Source: Cellvibrionaceae bacterium
GTDB lineage: Bacteria; Pseudomonadota; Gammaproteobacteria; Pseudomonadales; Cellvibrionaceae
DNA length: 64,000 nucleotides
Direction of reading: 5' to 3'
NCBI GenBank assembly: GCA_021151695.1
Contig: JAGKWU010000010.1
Span: 124,001-188,000, forward strand
Under the pieces are notes generated by a model that saw only the letters and a list, made by a program, of their open reading frames with translations, was not told where the DNA came from and did not search any database. Both the position numbers and the translations under genes were made by a program. Positions 26,853 to 36,430 of the stretch are shown here, piece by piece. Every line of letters begins with the position of its first letter. Position 1 is the stretch's first letter.

Positions 26853-27042
26853 GTGTGTACCTGTGAGTGTCGTTGGGTAAAGTCGGGAATGTCGTTGTGT
26901 AAAACCGGAAATAATTTCAGGTGTGTTCCTATCCCTGGACACGTATCAGGCGGGGGACCTCCAATTTGTTGTGCTTTTTTTTGGAGGTTTTGTAAGTTGT
27001 AGAGGTTTTGTAGGTTCTGGTGGAGCGGGCTCCGCCAGAATG

Positions 27043-27996
27043 CTATTGGTGAAGCGTAAAACTCTTGTCGGCAGGGTTAGCCTGCACACTAAAGCCCAAG
27101 GCTTGGCCCAGGGCGGTGAGTGTGGTTTGCGCATCGGACAATGGAATTACGGCGGTAATTTCACGCTGGCCCAATGCCGGATTCTCCAGATTGATTGTTT
27201 CGGGAAAATAACGCCCCAGTTCTTCGATTACCTGATTCAGCGTTTGCCCGCGAAATACCAATTGATGTTTGCGCCAGGCCAGTTCGCTGGCGCTGCTGAT
27301 TTTTTCAGGGACGTGTCCCGCTTTTGCTGACAACAGGCTCAGGCGTTCATTGGGTTTGAGTACCGCATGGGAGGTGAAGGTGCCATTGGCGATTTCACCC
27401 AGCGCAACACTGCCTTCTGCAAGGGTAACTTGCGTATCTGCTGGCAGCTGATAAACAGAAAAGCGTGTGCCCAATACTCGCACCGTGCCGTCGCGCGTGC
27501 TTACGTCAAAATGGCGACCATCTTTTTTGACTTCGAATAAGGCCTCGCCCTGCAACAGTTCTACGTGACGGCTGTTGTGCTCCAACACTATATGCAGATG
27601 GCTATTGGTGTTGAGTACAACGCGCGAGCCATCTTGCAATTCAAGCGTCTTTTGTTCACCCATTGCCGTTTGAATATCGTATTCGATCGCCTTTTCCGGT
27701 TTCAGGAAGAATCCAAGTGCGATGACCAGCAGGGCGCTGCAAGCCAGTGCCCAACCTTGCCAGGCGGCAAATAGGAATCGTGTAACTTTTTGTGGCTCGG
27801 ATACGCGCGCCAGTACAGCGCCGCGCTCCCAGAGTTCTTCGGCTTTGATGTACGCAGCCTGGTGCAGTGGCGATGCTTCCAGCCATTGCATAAAGGCCTG
27901 TTCGTCGGCGTCGCTGAGCTGCGGTGAGTTAAGGCGGGCCAGCCATTGGATGGCCTCATCTTCAGCGCGTCTGGCCATGAATTGGTTGTTGCTCAT
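27043..27996 (-). CDS. FecR-type anti-sigma transducer
   Basis: A 317-residue inner-membrane protein. Residues 1-60 are the DUF4880-like cytosolic domain (AIQWLARLNSPQLSDADEQAF), one TM helix lies around residues 80-98, and the periplasmic FecR domain follows (IQTAMGEQKTLELQDGSRVV, RHVELLQGEALFEV, VRVLGTRFSV). The C-terminal STN-like part is RGQTLNQVIEELGRYFP. Family knowledge: it relays the state of the TonB receptor's STN domain to the sigma factor. Its ATG overlaps the sigma stop and GGAGG precedes it. An imperfect hairpin follows the stop at about 27014-27037. Confidence 0.95.
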   Translation of the reverse strand: MSNNQFMARRAEDEAIQWLARLNSPQLSDADEQAFMQWLEASPLHQAAYIKAEELWERGAVLARVSEPQKVTRFLFAAWQGWALACSALLVIALGFFLKPEKAIEYDIQTAMGEQKTLELQDGSRVVLNTNSHLHIVLEHNSRHVELLQGEALFEVKKDGRHFDVSTRDGTVRVLGTRFSVYQLPADTQVTLAEGSVALGEIANGTFTSHAVLKPNERLSLLSAKAGHVPEKISSASELAWRKHQLVFRGQTLNQVIEELGRYFPETINLENPALGQREITAVIPLSDAQTTLTALGQALGFSVQANPADKSFTLHQ

Positions 27997-28505
27997 TGGC
28001 CCTCCTCGGTGAGTGCGTCACGCAAATATTTCAGCACTTTAATAATATGTTTTTCCACTGTGCTCTCGGAAATCCCCAACTGCTCGCTAATTTCGCGATA
28101 GCTTTTATCCTGCATCCGGCTGAGTAAAAACGTTTGCCGGTATTTGGCTGGCAGTTGCTCCAGGGATTGCTCAAGCTGTTGCAGGTCCCTTCTGGCTAAG
28201 ACACGCCGCTCGGGTGATACCTCATCAATTTCGCTCTCGTCATCTATATGAAATCCGGCGAGGTATTTTTGATGTTGGCGCTGCTGGCGAATACGGTTGA
28301 GCGCCAGGTTGCTGGCAGTCTGGTAGAGATAGGCCTTGGGATTTTCAAGGGATTCAATGTTGTCCGCGCGCAGTATGTTGTGAAAAGCGTCCTGCACTAT
28401 GTCTTCTGCGTCTGCCTGATTTTTTTTAAATTTGTGCGCGATCAGGCGACGCAAATCCGCCTGATGCTTGTTGAACAGTGCACTTAAAAAATGCGGGCCG
28501 CTCAT
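27993..28505 (-). CDS. FecI-type ECF sigma factor
   Basis: A 170-residue sigma factor. Region 2 shows DAEDIVQDAFHNILR and AYLYQTASNLALNRIRQ; region 4 shows LPAKYRQTFLLSRMQDKSY and ISEQLGISESTVEKHIIKVL. It directs RNA polymerase to receptor genes when released by FecR. The start follows the receptor stop by 2 bases, with AAGGTGTC as ribosome site inside the receptor end, so here the sigma gene is placed after, not before, the receptor. Confidence 0.95.
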   Translation of the reverse strand: MSGPHFLSALFNKHQADLRRLIAHKFKKNQADAEDIVQDAFHNILRADNIESLENPKAYLYQTASNLALNRIRQQRQHQKYLAGFHIDDESEIDEVSPERRVLARRDLQQLEQSLEQLPAKYRQTFLLSRMQDKSYREISEQLGISESTVEKHIIKVLKYLRDALTEEGQ

Positions 28506-28507
28506 GG

Positions 28508-31006
28508 TTAAAAAGACACCTTCATGCTGGCAACCAGGGTGCGGCCCTCTGCCTGGTTGATGCGCACTCCACCGAGAATGGCGGTGTAGTAGTGTTCATC
28601 CAGCAGGTTTTTGGCGGAAAGTTGCAGGCGCACCGGTTTGCTAAATAATTGCGCTTCGTAGGCAAGGCTTGCATCCACTGTGGTGTATGCCGGCAATACA
28701 AATTGCTCGGCGTTATCGCCAAAGCGCTCGCCAACGTAACTGGCTCCCGTGCTCAAGCGCAGCCTGGAGGTGAAGGCGTAATTTACAAAGAGGCTCGCGG
28801 TTTGCTCGGCGACCAGCGCCGGACGCTTGCCGGCGTTGATGCCGGATTCGATGCTCGGCTCCAGCAATGACAAGGCGCCAATCACATTGAGTTTGGATGA
28901 AGCCTGTAAGGTGAAGTCAAGATCCAACCCTCGCACGCGTTGCTCGCGGCCGGACGAAAAAGTATTGGCGATATTAAAGCGTTGGCTTTCTATGACATGG
29001 GTTTTGTCGATATCAAAGAGCGCCACTGTGGTTACCAGTCGGCCGTCCAGTAAATGGGATTTCAAACCCAACTCCCATTGGTCGGATAGCTCTGGGTCCG
29101 CCGGTTGGCTGCCCAGTTCGTCGATTTGGTAATTGGCGCGCAGGGCCTGGCTGTAGTTGAGGTAAATGGAATGGTTGTCCGTTGCCTCGTAAACCAGCCC
29201 CAGTTGCGTGGAAAATCGTTTGTAAGTTTTCAGTGCGCTGGTGGTATCGGTTTCGAAGTCGGTAAAGTCACCGCGCGTGATGGTGTAGCGTGCGCCCAGC
29301 GATGCCATCCAGCGCTTGTTGAGTTGGATGTTGTCCTGGAAATAACTGCCGTAGTCATCGTAAATCAAACCCAAATCGCGATTCTTCAGATCGCCCAATG
29401 GTTGTTTCGGGTCAAAAATAATATTCGCGATATCTGCCAGTTGTTCGGAAAATTCCTCTTCGCTCCAGCGTTGGCCGTGAAACAAATCGCGTGTTTCTAT
29501 GGTGTATTTTTTGTAGAGATCCTGGCGATGCCAGTCGCCACCTAACATCACATGGTGGGTGGTGTTGCCCCACTGGATATCACCTTCCAGATTAATCAGT
29601 GCCGCATTGCCGGTTTCGGTGGCGGCCTCGTCATAGATGCTGCGAATTTTGCCAATGGAATAGAGCTGATCCGGCGTCGCCGTGTGCATGATGATGGGCA
29701 GTGCCATTTCACTGCCGGGCAACAATAACAGATAGTCCGGGCCCAGTTCGCTGTAATCGATTAGCGTATCTGTGTGCAGCATGGCCTCGCTGGAGGTACG
29801 AATGCCGAGGCGCTCTTCACGATGCCAAAAATATTTTGCGTCCAGATGCCAATCAGAATCGAAATAATGGCTGATTTCGGCATTAAACAAATTGAAGTCA
29901 GTCGTGAAATCCGGGCGGGCATGCTTCGAGGCATCTTTCAGATTTACCCCGGGGAAAATATCTTCATAGGGGCGGAATATTTCCTGATCGCTATCCCAGG
30001 TCAGTTCTGAGCGCTGGTATTCGTAACCGAGATTTAGGCTGGTATTGCTGCTGATATTCCAGGTCGCTGAAGGCGCGACGAGTTGTTTGTGGAGGTCGTG
30101 TATCTCGCCTGCATCTTCCTGGCCATCGTCTGCCATGACCAGGCGTAGATTAATATCTTCAGTAAAAGGAGCCTGGCCATTGAGATCCAGATTGGCGTAT
30201 TCACGCCCGAGATTTCCGCCACCGATTTCCAGGTTGGCGAACTCGTTATTCTGCGGCTTTTTGCGCACCACATTCACTATGCCGCCCGGCTCAGCCTGGC
30301 CATAGTGAAGGGTTGATGGGCCCTTGAGTATTTCAATGCGCTCGATATTGGCTGGCAGCAATTTTACGCCGGTGCTGTCGCCCAGACGAAATCCGTCGAC
30401 GTAAATAGCGTGCCGCTGGAATCCGCGAATAAAAATATCGTCGTTGCTATCGGTCAGTCCATCGCCGGGGGTGATGGCACTGGTAAATTTGAGTACGTCA
30501 TTCAGATCCGCCGCCTGCTGATCAGCGAGCAGATTACTGCCGATGACATTTAAAAAACGCGACGAATCGTAATAGGGAATATTGCCCTGTTCCTGAGTAT
30601 TGGTGATGGTGTTGTAGCGAAAAGGGTAGCGCAGCCCGGTGATGACTAACTCTTCAACAATGGCCTCTGCCGCAGGTGATGCTGGCGAGCCGGACGTAAC
30701 CACCACCTGGCGTTGCTCGGGATAGTAGTGGAAGCTGAGCGGCGCTGTCCCCAGCAATTGGCGCAGGCCATCCTCAATGGTTCGGGCGCCTGTTACCGAC
30801 TGCGCGCGTAGCCCGTCGAGTAACTGGTTGTCCACCACAATGGTGATGTCTGCCTGGAGTGCGAATTCAATCAGGCTGGTTTGCAGGGCTTGTTCGGGAA
30901 GATCAAAGCGTTGGTTTTCGCCCGTTTGGGCATGGGCGGCACCCGAGCAGAGCGATGAGCCCATCAGCGTCAGAGCGTACCAGAATCCGTGGTTAAAAGT
31001 TCGCAT
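28508..31006 (-). CDS. TonB-dependent receptor with N-terminal STN signalling domain
   Basis: An 832-residue outer-membrane transducer. After a signal ending AAHAQ, an STN domain (RFDLPEQALQTSLIEFALQA to the QRQVVV strand) precedes the TonB box EAIVEELVITG. Plug text includes FIRGFQRHAIYVDGF, IERIEILKGPSTLHYGQAEP and GGIVNVVRKKP, the siderophore-receptor (TIGR01783-like) style. The chain ends RTLVASMKVSF. The ATG at 31006 starts the signal peptide; the longer frame to 31072 does not. With FecI, FecR and a sugar-binding-like lipoprotein behind it, the ligand could be a glycan or a siderophore; the sequence does not decide. Confidence 0.93.
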   Translation of the reverse strand: MRTFNHGFWYALTLMGSSLCSGAAHAQTGENQRFDLPEQALQTSLIEFALQADITIVVDNQLLDGLRAQSVTGARTIEDGLRQLLGTAPLSFHYYPEQRQVVVTSGSPASPAAEAIVEELVITGLRYPFRYNTITNTQEQGNIPYYDSSRFLNVIGSNLLADQQAADLNDVLKFTSAITPGDGLTDSNDDIFIRGFQRHAIYVDGFRLGDSTGVKLLPANIERIEILKGPSTLHYGQAEPGGIVNVVRKKPQNNEFANLEIGGGNLGREYANLDLNGQAPFTEDINLRLVMADDGQEDAGEIHDLHKQLVAPSATWNISSNTSLNLGYEYQRSELTWDSDQEIFRPYEDIFPGVNLKDASKHARPDFTTDFNLFNAEISHYFDSDWHLDAKYFWHREERLGIRTSSEAMLHTDTLIDYSELGPDYLLLLPGSEMALPIIMHTATPDQLYSIGKIRSIYDEAATETGNAALINLEGDIQWGNTTHHVMLGGDWHRQDLYKKYTIETRDLFHGQRWSEEEFSEQLADIANIIFDPKQPLGDLKNRDLGLIYDDYGSYFQDNIQLNKRWMASLGARYTITRGDFTDFETDTTSALKTYKRFSTQLGLVYEATDNHSIYLNYSQALRANYQIDELGSQPADPELSDQWELGLKSHLLDGRLVTTVALFDIDKTHVIESQRFNIANTFSSGREQRVRGLDLDFTLQASSKLNVIGALSLLEPSIESGINAGKRPALVAEQTASLFVNYAFTSRLRLSTGASYVGERFGDNAEQFVLPAYTTVDASLAYEAQLFSKPVRLQLSAKNLLDEHYYTAILGGVRINQAEGRTLVASMKVSF

Positions 31007-31264
31007 GTTTATTTTTTGGGGTTGTTGGAATGGCGCCGTATTATGCAGATGCAGCGTCCAAATTGCGAACATTCTTTGTGCAAAATCTGCTGTCTGGGAA
31101 ACGATTTTTGAAAAGAGGCAGGTAGCTTTTGCAAGCTTATTTAAGGGTAAAAATAATATTATGTGAATTGATCAGGCATAAGCGCGAAAAGGAGTTTGTC
31201 TTGCGCATTTCAAACACGGGTTAGGCCGGAATCGCCCTGATCTGACAGGTGGAAGGAAGATAGA

Positions 31265-31298
31265 AGGGCGCCTTTGGATGGTAAAAATCCGGCGCCCT
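31265..31298. terminator. Hairpin between receptor promoter region and the SnoaL-like remnant
   Basis: AGGGCGCC (31265-31272) pairs with GGCGCCCT (31291-31298), with an inner GGAT/ATCC stem. No strong T run follows on either strand, so terminator activity is uncertain. Confidence 0.5.
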
Positions 31299-31314
31299 GT
31301 ACGCGCTAAAAAAA

Positions 31315-31587
31315 TTAAAATACGTCGTAGTGCTCCACAATCTTTTTATTGTCCACGCGAAATATATCCATCAGGCTTAAGTTGCTCTTCCCACTAAATG
31401 TCCATACCAAAATCGTCATCGGCCAGCGTTGCAAAAAAGCTTAAGCCACCTGGCGTGCGTGTGCTGACAAAATTTCTCAAGGGCTCCCTGTCCGTGGGTG
31501 CGTAAGGGTTGTGTTGGATATAGTTGGGGTCGATTGTTGGTCGATCAGTGCGAGGTTTTTATCGTTAAACATACCGAGATAGACCAT
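31315..31587 (-). pseudogene. Decayed SnoaL/NTF2-like protein
   Basis: Read on the minus strand, three frames together give one family pattern. From 31587 one frame reads MVYLGMFNDKNLALID; a shift near 31540 leads to DPNYIQHNPYAPTDREPLRN, the hallmark of SnoaL-like polyketide-cyclase/NTF2 proteins; a second shift near 31400 leads to VWTFSGKSNLSLMDIF and RVDNKKIVEHYDVF, the usual C-terminus, ending with TAA at 31315-31317. The N-terminal third is missing. Two frameshifts and the truncation mean no intact product. It lies 12 bases past the stop of the nitrate reductase gene. Confidence 0.82.
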
Positions 31588-31599
31588 GGTCACCAGCGT

Positions 31600-34500
31600 T
31601 TAGTAAACGTCCCTCACATAGCGCTTATCCATGCTGAGTTTACGCATGTAGTTGGCGGTTTCGGCTTCGTCGAATTTGCCGTGGGTTTGGATGATGTCGC
31701 GCAGTGCGTTGTCCACATCTTTTGCCATGCGGCTGGCATCGCCGCACACAAAGAAGTAGCCGCCTTCTTCCAGCCACTCCCACAATTGCGCGCCGTTTTC
31801 GCGCATGCGATCTTGCACGTAGATTTTTTCTTTCTGGTCGCGCGAGAAGGCGAGGCTCAGTTGCGTGAGTACGCCATCTTTTTGCAATTGTTCAAGCTCA
31901 TCGCGATAGTAGAAATCCGTCGCGGCGTGTTGCTCGCCGAAGAACAGCCAGTTTTTACCTTGGTCGCCACGTGCGCGACGCTCCTGCAAAAAGCCGCGGA
32001 AAGGCGCAACGCCTGTGCCTGGGCCGACCATGATCATGGGCAGGTTACCATTGGCGGGCACGCGGAAATTTTTGTTGGGTTGGATAAACAGCGGAATATC
32101 CACACCCTCAGCACGATCAGCCAGGAAGGTTGAGCTAACGCCTTTGCGCATTTTTTTCCGGCCGCCAAACACGCGCTCGTAACGCACGGCAGCGACGGTC
32201 AGATGAACTTGATCTGCGTATTCTTTCGAGCTGGATGCGATGGAATACAGGCGCGGCTGCATGCGTTTTAACAGCGGGATAAATTCGTCGTTGCTGCAAC
32301 GGATGGGGAACTCGTGGATCACGTCCACCAATTGACGGCCGTAAAGCCAGTTTTGCAATTCGGCTTTGTTATCGGGTAGCAGCAGGCTCTGCAATTCTTT
32401 GCTGCCATTGCGTTGTGCGATAAACGCGAGGGCTTCATTGCTGGGTTTGCAGATTTCGAAATCGCGCATCAGCGCTTCACGTAGTGGACGCTCGTGTGCG
32501 TCCACAATCACTGGTGCATCTTCATTCAGGTTGAGCGCTAATTCGAGTTCAGTCACCAGCTCTGGGCAATTTTGTGGCCATACCCCCAGGGCATCGCCGG
32601 CTTCGTAACTCAGGCCGCCTTCTTTGTTGCCCAATGGGCCAAGGTCGAAACCGAATTGGCGAGTGTCTTTGGTGTTGCTGCCGGTGTTGAGGCGTTTGTT
32701 GATGACGAGTTTCGCGAGGTAAGGGTTGGTTTTGCTAAAGCCGCTGGCTTTCTTCACAGAAGCGCTAGTGGTTGCCGTGTTGGTTGAGGATTCGGTCATA
32801 GCAGCAGGTGAGCCGAGAGTTTCTTTCAGCTTAGCAAACCAGCTGTTCGCGGGTGTATCGAAATCTGTGTCGCAATCCACGCGGTCGATCAACGGCTTCG
32901 CGCCCAATGCTTGCAGGCGGGCGAAAAGTTTTTTGCCGTGGCCGCAGAATTGGTCGTAGTTGGAGTCGCCCAGTGCGAGCAAGGCGAATTCGAGTTGGTC
33001 GAGTTTGGGGGCGTCATCAGCAGAGAGCAGACTCCAGAAATCACCGCCACTGTCGGGCGAATCGCCATCGCCGAAGGTGCTGGTGATGAAAATGGCTTGT
33101 TTGTCTTGCGCGAGTTTTTCAGGGCTGTAGTCGTTCATCGAGAGCAAATTCACGGCCCAGCCAGCTTCACCCAATTGCGCGGCGAATTTTTCGGCTAATG
33201 CTTCAGCGTTGCCGGTTTGCGAGGCCCAGAGCAGGTTGATGCCGGCTTTGGCGGCAGCGGGTGCGGTCACGCCCAGTGGCAATACGCGGCTGAACATACC
33301 GGCGAGCAAACCGTTGATATAAGCCAGATTGTCCGCGCTGATGGGGGCATCGGCGGGCAGTGCCGGTACGGCGTTGATATGTTTGGCGGTGGCCTGCATG
33401 CCGCTGATAAATCCACTTAGGTAACGGCTTTCTTCGGCGGTTAATGTTGGCTTGGGCGCAACGGCCAGGCCGAGGTTATCGGCAAAACTACTGATCAACG
33501 ACATGCTCGTCTCTTCATTTATCGCGGCAAACGCCATGGCAGCGGGTGCTGTGGTGTTGGCGGCTTGCGGAGCGCTATCACTGGCGAAGACTTCCACCAG
33601 TTTCAGGCTTACGGCAGCCACTTTCAGCTCGGGCTGCTGGGAAATAGGGTCAATTTTATCGCTGGTCACAGCGTTAATGCACAGATCATCGCCAAATACG
33701 TCGTTCCAGTGGATAGGCGCAAAGCAGGCGCCGGGCAGTACGCGGTCAGTCACTACCGCTGGCAGTATTGCGCTACCACGGCGGGAGCGAATTTCTACCT
33801 TGTCTTTGTTTTTGATGCCCAGCTCGGCCGCATCTTCCGGGTGGATCTCCACGAAAGGATTGGGGTTGAGCTTGTTGAGCGTGGCGATCTTGCCCGTCTT
33901 GGTCATGGTGTGCCACTGGTGTTGCAGGCGGCCGGTGTTGAGGATAAAGGGGTAGTCCTCGTTGGGCATCTCTTCGGGCAGTGCGTGTGGGCGGGCAAAA
34001 AACACGCCTTTGCCAGACTCGGTGGCAAATTGCAGGGCAGGTGTGCTGCCGTCTTCCAGTACTTTTAAGGGCTGGTTGATGCCGGTATTCAAGTAGCGGA
34101 TCGGGTTGCGCTCGCTGGCATTGCTGGCGCAGGGCCATTGCAGCGGGGTTTTGCGCAGGCGCTGGTAGCTCACGCCGCGCAGGTCATATCCGGTTTTGGG
34201 GTTGTAGGTGCGTTTGATCTCGTTGAAGACTTCTTCGGCGGAGTTGTAGCTGAAACCATCGGCAAAGCCCATCTCACAGGCGACACGCGCGACTATTTGC
34301 CAGTCGGGCAATGCTTCGCCGGGTGGCTCTACCGCCTCTTGCATCAGCGTCAGGTTGCGCTCGGAGTTGATCATCACGCCTTCGGCTTCGGCCCAAAGGG
34401 CGCCGGGCAACAAGATATCGGCGTAACGGTTGGTTTCGGTATCCAGGAAGGCATCTTGCGCAATCACCAGCTCGGCTTTTTGCAGGCCCTCGATCACTAT

Positions 34501-35766
34501 CTTGCGGTTGGGAATACTGGCAACAGGGTTGGTGCAAATTACCCAGCAGGCTTTTACGTCGCCAGCGGCCATACGCTCGAACAGGTCGACAGTGCCTTTG
34601 CCCAATTTCGTTTTGATGCTGCCGCGCGCTACGCCCCAAAGGTCTTCAATAAAGTCGCGATCTTTCTCTACTAATAAAGTGCGTTGGCCCGGCAGGCCTG
34701 GGCCCATATAGCCCATTTCACGCCCGCCCATGGCGTTGGGTTGGCCGGTGAGCGAAAAGGGGCCGCTGCCGGGGCGGCAGATTTTGCCAGTGGCCAAATG
34801 CAGGTTGCAGATGGCGTTGGTGCTCCAGGTGCCGTGGGTGGATTGGTTCAAGCCCATGGTCCAGCAGGTCATAAATTCTTTGGCGTCGCCGATCAGGCTG
34901 GCGGCGGTGCGAATGTCTTCTTCGCGCAGGCCGGTGGTGGCGGCAACTTTCTCTGGCGTGTAGTCGGCCAGGAATTCAGGCATGGCATCCCAGCCCTGGG
35001 TGTGTTGGGCGATAAAGTCCTGATCCACTTTGCCGTTTTGCAGCAACAGATAAAGCAAGCCATTTAGCAACGCCAGATCTGTGCCGGATTTGATCTGCAT
35101 AAACAGATCGGCTTTCTCGGCCGTAGTGGTGCGGCGCGGGTCAACCACGATCAAGCGAGCGCCAGCCTTTACGCGATCCATCATGCGCAGGTAAAGGATG
35201 GGGTGACAGTCCGCCATATTGGCGCCGATCACGAAGAACAGGTCGGAATTGTCGAAATCCTGATAAGAGCCGGGTGGCGCATCCGATCCCAGCGACAGCT
35301 TGTAACCTGCGCCCGCACTCGCCATACACAGGCGCGAGTTGGACTCAATATTGTTGGTGCCCACATAACCCTTGGCGAGTTTGTTCACCAGGTATTGGGA
35401 CTCGATGGACATCTGCCCGGATACATAAAAGGAGAGGGCATCCGGCCCGTGCGCATCCAGAATTGCCCGCAGTTTGGTGGCGGTGGCGGTGATGGCAGCA
35501 TCCATCCCGGTTTTGACCGGCTCATGGCTGCGCTCGTGGCGCACAAAGGCAGATTCCATGCGCCCGGAATTGGCGAGCGCCAGGGCGCTGGTTTGGCCTT
35601 TGGTGCACAGGCGGCCAAAGTTGGTGGGGTGATTCTTGTCGCCCGAGACCTTGATGACTTTTTTGCCATCGCTCTCAATCAGCATGCCGCAGCCTACGCC
35701 GCAGTAGGGGCAGACGCTGGCAACGGTTTTGGTGGCGGTGGAATTTGTTATTTCAGTAGAAGACAT
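31600..35766 (-). CDS. Fused assimilatory nitrate reductase - sulfite-reductase-type flavoprotein
   Basis: A 1388-residue cytosolic enzyme. Residues 1-745 are a molybdopterin oxidoreductase of NasA type, with iron-sulphur ligands Cys19, 22, 26 and 54 (CPYCGVGCG...C). Around residues 840-980 is a flavodoxin domain (INLLWASQTGNAEALAEKF), and residues 1020-1388 form the FAD/NADPH module of CysJ type (RLYSIASSSKEY, MVGPGTGVAPFRGFLQERR, YVQDRMRENG, YFFVCGDASRMAKDVD, ending YVRDVY). So NAD(P)H electrons can pass through FAD and FMN to the molybdenum site within one chain, replacing separate NasB/ferredoxin partners. The ATG at 35766 has GGAG 8 bases upstream; the frame is open to 35811. No nitrite reductase or transporter gene is in the window. 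Confidence 0.93.
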   Translation of the reverse strand: MSSTEITNSTATKTVASVCPYCGVGCGMLIESDGKKVIKVSGDKNHPTNFGRLCTKGQTSALALANSGRMESAFVRHERSHEPVKTGMDAAITATATKLRAILDAHGPDALSFYVSGQMSIESQYLVNKLAKGYVGTNNIESNSRLCMASAGAGYKLSLGSDAPPGSYQDFDNSDLFFVIGANMADCHPILYLRMMDRVKAGARLIVVDPRRTTTAEKADLFMQIKSGTDLALLNGLLYLLLQNGKVDQDFIAQHTQGWDAMPEFLADYTPEKVAATTGLREEDIRTAASLIGDAKEFMTCWTMGLNQSTHGTWSTNAICNLHLATGKICRPGSGPFSLTGQPNAMGGREMGYMGPGLPGQRTLLVEKDRDFIEDLWGVARGSIKTKLGKGTVDLFERMAAGDVKACWVICTNPVASIPNRKIVIEGLQKAELVIAQDAFLDTETNRYADILLPGALWAEAEGVMINSERNLTLMQEAVEPPGEALPDWQIVARVACEMGFADGFSYNSAEEVFNEIKRTYNPKTGYDLRGVSYQRLRKTPLQWPCASNASERNPIRYLNTGINQPLKVLEDGSTPALQFATESGKGVFFARPHALPEEMPNEDYPFILNTGRLQHQWHTMTKTGKIATLNKLNPNPFVEIHPEDAAELGIKNKDKVEIRSRRGSAILPAVVTDRVLPGACFAPIHWNDVFGDDLCINAVTSDKIDPISQQPELKVAAVSLKLVEVFASDSAPQAANTTAPAAMAFAAINEETSMSLISSFADNLGLAVAPKPTLTAEESRYLSGFISGMQATAKHINAVPALPADAPISADNLAYINGLLAGMFSRVLPLGVTAPAAAKAGINLLWASQTGNAEALAEKFAAQLGEAGWAVNLLSMNDYSPEKLAQDKQAIFITSTFGDGDSPDSGGDFWSLLSADDAPKLDQLEFALLALGDSNYDQFCGHGKKLFARLQALGAKPLIDRVDCDTDFDTPANSWFAKLKETLGSPAAMTESSTNTATTSASVKKASGFSKTNPYLAKLVINKRLNTGSNTKDTRQFGFDLGPLGNKEGGLSYEAGDALGVWPQNCPELVTELELALNLNEDAPVIVDAHERPLREALMRDFEICKPSNEALAFIAQRNGSKELQSLLLPDNKAELQNWLYGRQLVDVIHEFPIRCSNDEFIPLLKRMQPRLYSIASSSKEYADQVHLTVAAVRYERVFGGRKKMRKGVSSTFLADRAEGVDIPLFIQPNKNFRVPANGNLPMIMVGPGTGVAPFRGFLQERRARGDQGKNWLFFGEQHAATDFYYRDELEQLQKDGVLTQLSLAFSRDQKEKIYVQDRMRENGAQLWEWLEEGGYFFVCGDASRMAKDVDNALRDIIQTHGKFDEAETANYMRKLSMDKRYVRDVY

Positions 35767-36430
35767 GCGCAAAGCTCCGATATGACCGGGCTTTTGCAAG
35801 CGGTATGCCATGGAAGGAAAGAGACGCCTTAAGTTGAGAAGTTGCCGCTAAAAGTGGCTATCAAGCTGGTAAAGGTCACAGTTGTGGCGATATTTGTACT
35901 TCGAAGTGGCTGGTTGTTTATGGATTTGTGCGCATAAACGGGGCAAAAAATGGGGTGTGGGGCACTAAAAGGAGGTTTTGTGGGGCGTTTTTGCAATCAC
36001 CAATTTGGCGGGTTAATTTTGAGTAAGTATTTTTTGCTCCAAATTGGCGCAAAATCCGGGTTGTAAAGCTGTGTTGAATGCGGCGTCAGCTGGAAATGAC
36101 AGGCTCTTGTCCCAGTGTTCCATGTTTCTTTCGGAGATATCCCACGTTCATAAATCGAGTCAAATGGGACGTCATTGGTGCGTTTATATGAGATGGTGCA
36201 GGTGTACACCCCCTAGGCCCAATAACAATAACTGTAGCCGGCGGAAGTACCTGGTAAGCCATAACAATAATAATCACATGCACAGTCGCCTGAACCGCTG
36301 CGCCAACTCACAACCGTTCTACTTATCCCAGCTGTTATCACAGTTATTCGGCAATCCAATACGCACACAGATACAAGCGCCGATACGTTGTTAACTTAGG
36401 TAATGCGGCGACAAGTTCGGAGATCTTTCT
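35767..36430. other. Divergent intergenic region, nitrate reductase / CBM-cytochrome
   Basis: About 660 bases without a supportable gene. It holds AATAACAATA at 36221-36230 and ATAACAATAATAAT at 36261-36274, about 160-210 bases before the CBM-cytochrome start; similar strings precede the next two large secreted genes. Both promoters must lie here. Confidence 0.55.

Noticed and set aside
27014..27037. Hairpin after fecR as an intrinsic terminator
   Set aside because: The near-palindrome TCTGGTGGAGC/GCTCCGCCAGA has no T run on the minus strand, so read-through into the lipoprotein gene remains likely.
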